From Sclerotinia nivalis (Eukaryota > Ascomycota > Leotiomycetes > Helotiales > Sclerotiniaceae), in NCBI GenBank assembly GCA_029531795.1, contig JAPEIS010000007.1:1550001-1614000 (forward strand): a stretch of 64,000 nucleotides of DNA, written 5' to 3'. The notes below the pieces were generated by a model. That model did no database searches and was not told where the DNA came from. It was given only the letters and a program-made list of their open reading frames with translations. Below, piece by piece: positions 55,504-64,000 of the stretch (positions are counted from its first letter, which is position 1; the number at the start of each line of letters is the position of its first letter). The position numbers and the translations under genes were made by a program.

Positions 55504-57858
55504 ATGCAATGCTTATAACGATTCACGATTTGACACGATTTCATTATTTAGAAAGACTAGAATACCTCTTAAAAGTAAATTGAATATTTTCCTATGACTT
55601 GGCTTGAATATCTCAAATGACTTGAATCTTCGAAATGACTTGAATATTTCAAACAGGATCCAGGAATCGACACCTTTCATTTTCCGACATCAGCATGGTA
55701 AGATAAATAGGGTATCAATGCACAAGAATGTTTGTGTTATTATCAAATACACCTGGGTATAAACAAACATTCATACCACTCTTCTATTTTGTTAGGATAT
55801 CAAGAAAACCCTCTCAAGATCGCCTCACAAAATAAAAACATAACGATCACAACTTTATTCCATAAAGCTGTTTCTCCGGTTAAATAGTCAACTATATCCT
55901 TTCGAGAATCAGAACAAGATACTAAATCCGAACGCAAAGCGAATCTCATGTACCAGTAACCAGCTCCAATAATCTTTCGGATGCACGATTGAAAGGATAA
56001 ATTGTGCGAATGGGTGAAGGGAACGTCATGAGATACACACGAACAAAAAGACTATACCTTTAATCTTGGGACAATTATGGTCTTGCAGCTATTATGAGAG
56101 TCTGTAAAGCTCCGCATGCCATGGTTAGACCTCCAGGCTACTTTGGGGATGGAAGCCTCGAAAAAGCATGTTGCTCGTCGAACAGCTCGAGCCAATGGGA
56201 ATGTCCGGCCAAGAGAAGGTAGACGACGATAGAATACCCGTGATTATCCATGCTGCAAGTGTTTGCGCGGCTGTAGATAGAGTCCCAGGAGGACGCCAAT
56301 GGTGCTACATTCCGTAGCCGGATTAGTTATCAGTGCCTATGTATCATAATGAAATACCTTGATGACAGACGTCCTCCCAAACTCGATTTTATCCCGGCAC
56401 CGTGCCGCCACCCACTGTGTTAATGCCTAAATTACAGATGGCACAGTGTGTTCAATAGTCTGGACTGTAGGACATCTTAGGTTTTTTGATACAGCTAATC
56501 GAGTTATAGTCTATAGAAGAGGTAAGTTAGTAATCTATTAAGTTTTAAAAATTAACATTAGCTAGTTTGTAGTTTAGATGAGCTAAACCTTCGAAATAAT
56601 TGTTAGGAATTATATCTTAAATTTTCTAGTTTAGTTATATAATCAAAACTATAAAAGCATTATTGAGAATATTATATGGAAAATATGCGAAATTTAGATG
56701 AAAATTAGACAATCTAATTGTCTAATCCAAAAACCTGGATACTAATCTGAACTTTTCATATTGGATTAGTTGAGCTAGAATTTTTATTCCAATTTTTTAT
56801 CTCAAATTTTTCTTCAGTAGCCCAAGTGGTATAGTCAAATCACAGATTAGCTGTTTGGCTCGCCGTCGGGACGGAAGACTGCAAGACTATTGGGCACACT
56901 GAGATGGCGGCAAGAGAGCGAATTAATCAGTCTTCATAAAGAAGTACAGCAGTGGTAAAACTCTATTTCAGCATTAATAGATATATTCAACGCAGATGCA
57001 TTCGCGGTAGACGGGTACAAGTTCTCACCCACGCGCTTCCAAAGAATTAGCAGTTTGGTCTCTAGATAAACTTCAAGCTTGGTCTCAATAACAGAAGCTG
57101 TGAGAGAGATGGGATAGATTCGATTGGTGTTGGGCGAGGGATGCCAATCATATGATTTGGCTAAAGCTTTGACAATGAAGTCGGATTGAAGCGATGGAAT
57201 GTGTTGTGAGGGAAAGTCAGCTTGAAGAAAATAACGAATAGACATGGAGATCCAAGTGCAGACACATTATGGGGTGGGTATGAATTTTATGGCATGATTG
57301 TACTTCAACCAAGCAAGAAAAATATTCCAGTAGAAAGCAGCTATTGAAACATCAAGTACTTGGACCGCCCTTTGACCCGCCAATATCATCAACAGGTAAA
57401 ATAGCGCCATTGAAATTATTGTAAAACTCTAGCATACATTATTATAACTTGATCAGCTACAAGTAGGCAGTAATTTTTGCCCGCTCGGCTTTCCTAGACC
57501 AAACCGGATGAGGGGAGCATGCATAACTAGAGAGATGAGTATGGATATACATCACTTCTTTCGCTTGTGGCTAAAAGTTCTTACAGTCAATGGATAGATT
57601 TCCGCCCTAGTTTCATTTGGCAGGTGTTGTCGAGTGCGTTCAATTCACACACAGTATGAACCTGCTTTCGAAAGATAGTAAACACCCTCATTACTTCGTT
57701 CCGCACTCCAGCTTTTGGGTTCGAGAGGTATGATATTCATCGTTATCGTTTTGATACATTTTTTTATTGATACAGTTGCCAACGCCGTTTTCCCATGCAA
57801 GCCTGAGAATTTTTAGTAAAAGAAGATACAAGCATTCATAACATTCCACACCAACCAT
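55504..57858. other. 2.4-kb repeat-bearing intergenic region
   Basis: Contains a threefold imperfect 18-bp repeat (TGACTTGAATMTTYGAAA type) at about 55593-55651, AT-rich DNA at about 56460-56820 and one possible small gene at 56934-57245 (listed). No other supported feature. Confidence 0.45.
56934..57245 (-). CDS. Hypothetical 103-aa open reading frame
   Basis: Uninterrupted frame from an ATG (57245) to a stop, beginning MSIRYFLQADFPSQHIP and containing mixed, non-repetitive composition (LQSDFIVKALAKSYDWHP, ETKLLILWKRVGENLYP). I recognise no family, signal peptide or TM helix. It could be a real small gene, an exon of one, or chance; it lies in repeat-rich DNA, which lowers confidence. Confidence 0.3.
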   Translation of the reverse strand: MSIRYFLQADFPSQHIPSLQSDFIVKALAKSYDWHPSPNTNRIYPISLTASVIETKLEVYLETKLLILWKRVGENLYPSTANASALNISINAEIEFYHCCTSL

Positions 57859-58229
57859 TTATGTCATTCCGTCAGAGATTTCCTTCCACTTCCGCAGATA
57901 TGCTTCTCCACTGAAAGCACCTTTAGGGTCATTTTCGAACCTTCCTCTCGGCGGCAATATCTTTTTTGTGACAAATGGGGTGAGCTAAATCTTCGTCAGC
58001 ACCCTGTGAAATATTCGGATTGAAATCTGCGAATTCGTACTTTACACTCCTTGAGGTTTGGCGGCACAACGTATGTCCTGACTTTATCCCATTCGATTAT
58101 GTACCCTCCATGCTGTGTATGTCGACCCGTTGAACCAGTTCCAGTACCCTTGTAGAACCCTTTATTTGCTTTCTTCGTACTCAGAGCATGTCGGGTTATC
58201 CGTTTCATCAGGCATTGTGTGGGCTGCAT
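57859..58229 (-). CDS. Mitochondrial ribosomal protein mL41 (MRPL27 family)
   Basis: Large-subunit protein of the mitochondrial ribosome. Exons 58229-58041 and 57984-57859 (56-bp intron, GTACGA..TTTAG, branch CTGAC) encode 104 aa. The N-terminus is basic (MKRITRHALSTKKANK). The core GFYKGTGTGSTGRHTQHGGYIIEWDKVRTYVVPPNLKECKLTPFVTKKI is the mL41 signature, made continuous only by the splice. The protein ends with a WKEISDGMT tail. Divergent from UTP14 with 207 bp between start codons. Confidence 0.92.
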
Positions 58230-58436
58230 GATTGCAATCGATGTTATAAGCGTTTGATATTGGATTTTGCAGACTCGTGAAGCTTCTCCAAAATTGTCTT
58301 TGGAACGCTAACCTTAGTGTTGACCCGGCGGCCGCGTTTATCCGGTGGTGGTAAAAAAAAGTTTCCCGATAAAATTGATAAAAGATAATCGCCGATTCTA
58401 GCACACAATTGCGACACGAATATTGAAATTGCAATT
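58230..58436. promoter_or_regulatory. Compact bidirectional promoter mL41 / UTP14
   Basis: Only 207 bp separate the start codons of a mitochondrial ribosomal protein and a small-subunit processome factor. Contains GCGGCCGCG at about 58328-58336. Co-regulation of the two ribosome-related genes is plausible but not shown. Confidence 0.5.
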
Positions 58437-61354
58437 ATGCCTGGAAGACAGTCGCATGGCAGGTCGCTATTGAAGCAGCCCAAGATTAGGACAAAGTGTA
58501 AGAAGAAGACGGGCGATGCATTTTCTGCTGCGCAGCAACAAATTGGGGAACGTCACAAAGTCAGACAAAGTCGACTGGGCCATGCTGAAGGCGGGAACAG
58601 ACCTGGGAAGCGAAATAGGAATGAGGATGATGAAGAAGACGACGAGGATGAAGAGTCTAGTGCGAAGAAACAAAAAAAGGGTCCAACGAAAGGTCGATTC
58701 GATGAGCTAGATATCGACGAGGGAAGCGACAGTGAAGGAAACGCCTGGAAAATGGGAGTGGTGGACAGTGACGACGATAGCGATATTGACAGCGATGAAG
58801 CCTTTGGAGAGAGTGATGAGGAAAAATTTGAAGGATATGCGTTTTCAGGGAGCTCAAGTAATAAGAGTTCCAAGAAACATATTTCACGAAATAAGGACCT
58901 AAACCTGGATGAGGACGATGATGGCGAAGACTCGGGGTCAGAATTGGAGGAAGGTGACCTGGGAGAGGGTGCTGTTGATCTTGCAGATATGTTGGATGCT
59001 TCATCAGATGATAATGACGAAGGTGAGGCTGAAGGCTCGAACGAATCTGGTTTCGACGACGAGGATGAAGAAAGCGACGAAGAGTCTTCCGCATCCTCTG
59101 CCGACGATGAAGACGAAGACGATTCTACAGATCCATCGAAACTTGCGGCACTGCAAAATCTCATTGCGAATCTTCCGCAGAATGAAAGCAAAGCCCTTGC
59201 CAAACAGCGGAGTGATGGGGCAAGCGAATATGCTACTCCTTCGGACTTTGGTCTCACATCGAAGAACAAACTTACATTAGAAGACCTTGGTCTACCTAAG
59301 ATCAGTGATCCTCAAATCAAAAAGTCTCTGAAGTTTTTGGAAACAGGCGATGGCAAGAAAAAAGTTGCTGGCAAGCTAGAAGTGCCCCTCGCAAGACGTC
59401 AACAAGACCGCCTCGATCGCAGCGTAGCCTACGACAAGAGCAAAGAAACCTTGGATAGATGGACGGACACCGTAAAGCATAACCGACGAGCAGATCATTT
59501 GGTTTTTCCTCTGGCGGATCCAGATGCAGATTCCGCACGCGCAAATACTCGACTTCAATCAACAACACAGTCTAAACCATTTAATGAGCTTGAAGCCACT
59601 ATCCAGAGTATTCTTGAGGAGAGTGGACTCGCCACTGCGGGTGGCAGAGATGACGAGGATAAGATCCGAGAATTTGAGGAATTAGAAATGAACAAACTAT
59701 CAATGGAGGAAGTGAAAGCTCGTAGAGATCAGTTACGAATGGCGCGAGAGCTCCTTTACCGAGAAGAGCTCAAGGCGAAGCGAGTAAAGAAAATTAAGAG
59801 CAAGTCTTATCGCAAAGTCCATCGAAAACAACGTGAAAAGGAAGAGGCGAAAAATAGAGCAGCTCTCGAAGAGGGAGGTTTCGTTCCTTCTGAGGATGAG
59901 CTAGAGGCTCAGGACAGACGACGTGCAACCGAGAGAATGGGGGCAAAGCACCGAAATAGCAAATGGGCTAAGGCCACAAAAGCTATGGGTCGAGCAGCAT
60001 GGGATGAAGATGCTAGAGATGGAATTACCGAAATGGCACGAAGAGAGGAGGAGTTGCGAAAGAGGGTAGAAGGGCGGGCGGTGAGGAAAGAGTTTGAAGA
60101 TGACTCGGATGAATCAATGGTTGATTCTGATGATGGTTTGAGCGACGATGAAGAAACGGAGCAGAAGCGACTACTTCGACGCTTGGAAAAGGCCGGGAAA
60201 GACAATGTTATCGATGACTCCGCACCGGGTGCAAAACTGGCAAATATGAAATTCATGCGCAATGCAGAGGAATCACGCAGAAAGGCAAATAACGCTATGA
60301 TAGAGGAAATGCGGAAGGAGCTCGCAGGAGAGGAAAGCCCTAGTGAAGAGGAAGAAGATGGCGATATTGGGCGTAGAATATTTGGACCCGGGTCCAAAGC
60401 CAAAGATGCTTCGACGAAACCACAAAAACTTAATGAATTCGAAGAAGCTGCAGACTCAGAGGATGAGGAGGGAAATCTGGATGTAGAATTCACAGGGGTT
60501 GATAATGGCCCGAGAACAGCTGCGAGCGCACCAAAAGCAAAGAAGACTAATGGCGCGAGCAAAAGTTTTGGAAATCCATCTGTCGCGGAATCAGAGGTAG
60601 CTACTGAAGGTGGAGCATGGTCGAAGGTACTGCTCAAATCCGGCATGGTCAGCAAGAAGGAGGCAAACAAACGCAGACATAAGAGCAACAATGCTATGGA
60701 TGTTGAAGAGCTTGATCTCTCACAAGCTGCTATAATGGCCAAGCAGCCCAAATCCAAAAAGGCCACGTCTAAAACAGCCCAGATTCTCGAGGCTTCTGAT
60801 GAAGATAGTGAGGATGATGGTGCTATCCACCTCCCATTCGCTATCAAAGATCAAGAGCTTATCAAGCGTGCTTTTGCTGGAGCTGATGTTGTCGGCGATT
60901 TTGAAGCCGAGAAAAAACAGACGATTGAGGATGAGGATGAAAAAGTCATCGATAATACCATACCTGGTTGGGGAAGTTGGGTAGGAGACGGCGTGAGCAA
61001 AAGAGAGAAGGCAAAGAACAAGGGAAGATTCCTTACCAAGTCCGAGGGTATCAAGGAGCAGAACAGGAAAGATGCAAAGCTTGACCGCGTTATCATTAAT
61101 GAGAAACGTGTCAAGAAGGTACGTATCTCACAGATGTTAACTATTATTACATTTGCTAACGGAAACTTTAGAACGGTAAATACTATGCATCACAATTACC
61201 CCATCCTTTCGAGAACCGCCAGCAATATGAGCGTTCATTACGATTGCCAGTTGGCCCGGAATGGGCCACCAAGGAGACCTTCCAGGACTCGACTAAGCCG
61301 AGAGTCATGGTCAAGCAAGGCATTATTGCTCCTATGTCAAAGCCTTTGTTGTAG
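58437..61354 (+). CDS. UTP14: U3 snoRNP / SSU-processome protein UTP14
   Basis: Nucleolar factor for 18S rRNA maturation that activates the helicase Dhr1 in yeast. Exons 58437-61118 and 61172-61354 give 954 aa. It begins GRSLLKQPKIRTKCKKK, then extensive acidic Asp/Glu/Ser stretches (about 60-250). Utp14 motifs follow: VPLARRQQDRLDRSVAYDKSKETLDRW, IKSKSYRKVHRKQREKEE, RMGAKHRNSKWAKATKAMGRAAWDEDARDGI and PGWGSWVGDGVSKREKAKNKGRF. The 53-bp intron (GTACGT..CTTTAG) lies near the end; splicing yields the conserved tail NGKYYASQLPHPFENRQQYERSL and APMSKPLL. Without the splice a false 1002-codon frame results. Confidence 0.96.
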
Positions 61355-61922
61355 ACTGATAGATGTGGAATCCAAGATTATCATAATTCTAGTAATATGT
61401 GCTGTGCAGGGTCAAGAAACACCGCACGTTAAAATAGCGTGTTAACTAACCTAGGTACCTCATAAAAACATGTATCATGAAAAGTTTTACTCGAGCTCAA
61501 TGAAAAAAAAAATCTCAGCACGAGGCATGTGCTGTTCTTGCCCAATGGTTTTTGAGTTCTTCAAGTATCGGTATGTTCCTCTGGATCGTGAATTGTGAAT
61601 CAGGTATTGGACTGATTTGATTTGTGACTTTTCAAAACCCTAATCACATCTCATACCAAGTTCAACTTTTGCATGGGACCCAATCAATAACTACTATTAC
61701 TTGGAAGAGGCTGGCTATTGGATTCACTCAATGTAGCAAGTTTAGTGTTTATTGCTTAGTCTTGCCTTTAGATTACAAGGCTCCAAGAAGAGCTCTAAAC
61801 AAAACACCTTATTTTATCTTTCACTGGACCTGTAGCTAAGCTCGAAAGAGGAGGTTTAATATGATGATGGGCACAAGAATAAAGCCACGTAGGAGCGAAT
61901 GTGCAAGTGGTAATTAATTCCA
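61355..61922. other. Intergenic UTP14 / isocyanide synthase relic
   Basis: 570 bp. No trace of the TauD-type dioxygenase domain that often follows a DIT1 domain in fungal isocyanide synthases. Nothing supported. Confidence 0.4.
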
Positions 61923-63151
61923 TCAAAATTGTAAACCTTGCACTTTTTCGATCCCGCCATTAGAACACAACTGCAAAGAATTGCAAAACCCTGTCACTAT
62001 AACCGGTCCACAATACAAATCTACAAGCTTTTGGAGTTTGCATATATGGTCTGGCTCCAGCGTCCATTTCTTGCTTTGTACCGCAATGTTTGGTCGAATA
62101 AGCAGTCCCCTTGGGTATTGCGGTTCAAACACCGCAATGTCCTTTTCCAGTCCCAGAGATCCGATTTCTCACGATAATAGTATGGACGACCACCTCTTTG
62201 GCATGCACTGTTCGATAAGAGCCATCGATACCAATAGCAATTGTGCAATGCCACGGTGTCCGTGGAAACTCGCCGTTACTTTGTATCACAAGTGGTACAG
62301 ACATCTTCACGGCTCCTGTGGAAGGGTGTATTGACAGACGCACGAAATCGGAGCATCTATCTTGCAAAAGCTTTGTAAAAGACTGAAGTAAAAGTCAATT
62401 GGAGGCCAATGAAATGTCCTAATTGCTTCTGGGGGAAGAACAGGCTCGCCATACTTAGTAGTATTCGGCTTCGGGTTTGGCCATTTTGGGGGGAGGCGAA
62501 CTCACTTCTGCTCTAACCATCATCCCGAGAGCTACTTTCTTCACATATTTCCTGTATTGTGTGCCGCTCATTATTCGCTTGGCGTCCGGACCATATCTAC
62601 GTTCCTCATAAGCAAACAGAAATATTCAACGCCGCCTGCCTTGTTCATTCTTACCTTAAATCATCCTCCAGAAAACGGATGAAACTACAGTATGTACTTA
62701 AGGTGTCACTGTCGGATTTAATCATGATTCTTATATCTTCCTCTCTTCGACCATACTGCTCCATGAGATTGATTCGGCTTTGGTCTACCAGATTCATGTA
62801 TAAATCTTTATTCATTGCTCGGCCGGTCGACAGTCCTAGTATGTCCATGACGCGATAGAGCTTGTGTAACCTCGTTTTGTAATGATATTCAACAGTGCCT
62901 CGCTATATTCCCAGGTATCCTCGTCTGGAATGCCAACAATGTCTTAATTCTGAATCGGCGATACATGAAACATGCATCTAGAATATTTGAAGGATCATAC
63001 CATCAAACACGAGTCTGTCAGTAGCAATTGTGACCTCGGCACCAACAGAATACACGGCCTTAACATCCTGGCACATGCTGTTCAGCCTAGACAAAGCCAG
63101 CACTTCTCCAAGATCTGGCAATCTTCCGATGACTTTGTCGGTGGTATTGAT
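61923..63151 (-). pseudogene. Isocyanide synthase relic (DIT1/PvcA family), truncated and frameshifted
   Basis: Reading the minus strand with plausible splicing (63151-63001, 62942-62655, 62596-62506, 62382 onward) gives family landmarks in order: KVIGRLPDLGEVLALSRLN, GAEVTIATDRLVFDDIVGIPDEDTWEYSEALLNII, LYRVMDILGLSTGRAMNKD, YCSFIRFLEDDLRYGPDAKRIMSG, DFVRLSIHPSTGAVKMSVPL, TPWHCTIAIGIDGSYRTVHAKE, YYYREKSDLWDW and AVFEPQYPRGLLIRPNI. Enzymes of this family convert an amino acid's amine to an isonitrile, or make dityrosine precursors. Frame breaks occur near 62872-62880, 62188-62195 and 62140-62146. The N-terminal part is missing upstream of 63151, and the frame stops shortly after VDLYCGPVIVTGF, where a TauD-like domain would begin. 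Several independent lesions argue for a dead gene, not sequencing error. Confidence 0.8.
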
Positions 63152-63153
63152 CT

Positions 63154-64000
63154 ACGTACGTCCATCGATTTGGCACTCTTTTACCACCATCATTCTCTCG
63201 GGATGAAGACCCTACAGTAGGATATACCGGAACCTTAGTACCCGATGATCTCTCATGGAGTTTTGTGGTGGGTGCCGATTCCGTTATTTTCGATGAAGAA
63301 CGAGGCCTTCGAATTCTCGGTGCCCCGAAAATCTAGCAAAAATATATAGAAATATTAAGCGTGATTCACGTGGCGCCAATCTATGTACCAGATCTAAACA
63401 AACTTTTCGTCACCCAAGATGGACCCCCGGGCAATTTGACAAATCTCATGATCGACCTAAATGACGACCCACCAACAGTCACAGCTTTCGAGACAGATCC
63501 TCCAGTATATCAACCCACTGGAGGCATACTTCACGATAATATGATCTATTGGGCCACGCAAGGCAACAATGTCACCTTGCCAGGAGGCCTCAAACAACGT
63601 CCAGGGGTAGTTCGTGTTGATCCTAAAACGCTCAAGGCAGAATGGTTGATCAACAATTTCTACGGAGTTTTCTTTGGAGGGCTAAATGATTTGAAGGTTG
63701 ATCCAATGGGAGATATATGGTTCACCGACAGTGGTAAGCTCACCTGCAGATCTCACTTGATAGAGTAGTAAATAGCGAATATCTAAGATTACGCCCTTGG
63801 TCTGGGACTTGCTAATATGTCCAACCAACTTCAATTGGCTACATATCGCTTTCGACCGTCTACAGGTGAGATTACCGTAACGGATGCCACACTCGAGCAT
63901 CCAAACGGAATCGTATTTTCTCGCGATGGAAAGACAATTTACATCTTAGACACCGGTCTAGAAACCGTTGGGCCTGTAGCGAGAAAGGGGAACTATGACT
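63154..64000 (+). pseudogene. SMP-30/gluconolactonase-like gene, in-frame stop, runs off window
   Basis: Beta-propeller SGL-domain protein. Coding sequence is visible as VPDDLSWSFVVGADSVIFDEERGLRILG, then HVAPIYVPDLNKLFVTQDGPPGNLTNLM, QPTGGILHDNMIYWATQGN, DLKVDPMGDIWFTDS, a 54-bp intron (63734-63787) and DYALGLGLANMSNQLQLATYRF, EHPNGIVFSRDGKTIYILDTG, continuing beyond 64000. An in-frame TAG at 63334-63336 splits the two first blocks, and no ATG or first exon is found before 63154; a 30-nt intron would be needed to bypass the stop. I therefore call it probably decayed, though an unrecognised gene structure or a sequence error could leave it alive. Confidence 0.6.

Noticed and set aside
58553..59269. 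Long Ser-rich minus-strand frame (238 codons) opposite UTP14
   Set aside because: It is the antisense shadow of the acidic GA-rich UTP14 repeats, not an independent gene. The same holds for the frame at 59909-60847 and for the plus-strand frame at 46889-47311 opposite the histone acetyltransferase.
1..64000. tRNA, rRNA or CRISPR elements
   Set aside because: I scanned for T-loop GGTTCRA..CC contexts, rRNA core motifs and regular direct repeats with unique spacers and found none that hold up. CRISPR is not expected in a fungus.

Overview
The window is nuclear DNA of a filamentous ascomycete. Genes are split by short introns (about 50-120 bp) with GT(A/G)NGT donors, CTAAC/CTGAC branch sites and YAG acceptors. 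Protein style, the rhodopsin-domain and UstYa families, and AT-rich decayed repeats suggest a Leotiomycete, probably Sclerotiniaceae (Botrytis/Sclerotinia-like). The taxon is inferred from impression and was not tested. I rebuilt exon structures by hand from splice signals and family conservation, so several genes differ from simple ORFs.

Region 1 (1-19.2 kb) is conserved housekeeping: homoserine kinase (THR1, cut by the window start), the bifunctional purine enzyme ADE5,7, pyridoxal-phosphate synthase PDX1, a FUN14 mitochondrial protein, an importin-13/Kap122-type karyopherin, an aminopeptidase P, and a SUN-domain SLP1/SUCO-like ER protein.

Region 2 (20.7-41.9 kb) is an accessory block that I read as a fungal RiPP cluster of the dikaritin (ustiloxin/phomopsin/asperipin) kind. 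Its centre is a 97-residue secreted precursor at 33642-33993 (minus). It has a signal peptide and four copies of a (V)(V/I)YPDY core, each followed by a Kex2 RR site. Around it lie three UstYa (DUF3328) oxidases, a membrane-anchored tyrosinase, an O-methyltransferase and a P450. Further out are a second, motif-degenerate P450, a DHA2-type MFS exporter and a rhodopsin-domain membrane protein. Proposed logic: the ER signal peptide delivers the precursor, Kex2 cuts after RR, UstYa proteins and the tyrosinase oxidise and cyclise the Tyr-rich cores, the methyltransferase and P450s decorate them, and the MFS exports the product. The two halves of the block are separated by about 3.3 kb of AT-rich repeat DNA with a striking interleaved inverted repeat. 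A TIR element sits between the second and third UstYa genes.

Region 3 (43.8-61.4 kb) returns to conserved genes: a MYST/PHD histone acetyltransferase (SAS3/MST2 type), a small complex I subunit (NDUFA1/9.5 kDa type, four exons), an MFS transporter, mitochondrial ribosomal protein mL41 and the SSU-processome factor UTP14. A 4.6-kb gene-poor stretch and a 2.4-kb repeat-bearing stretch interrupt it.

Region 4 (61.9-64 kb) is decayed accessory DNA. It holds a frameshifted, doubly truncated relic of a DIT1/PvcA-type isocyanide synthase, and next to it an SMP-30/gluconolactonase-like gene with an in-frame stop that runs off the window.
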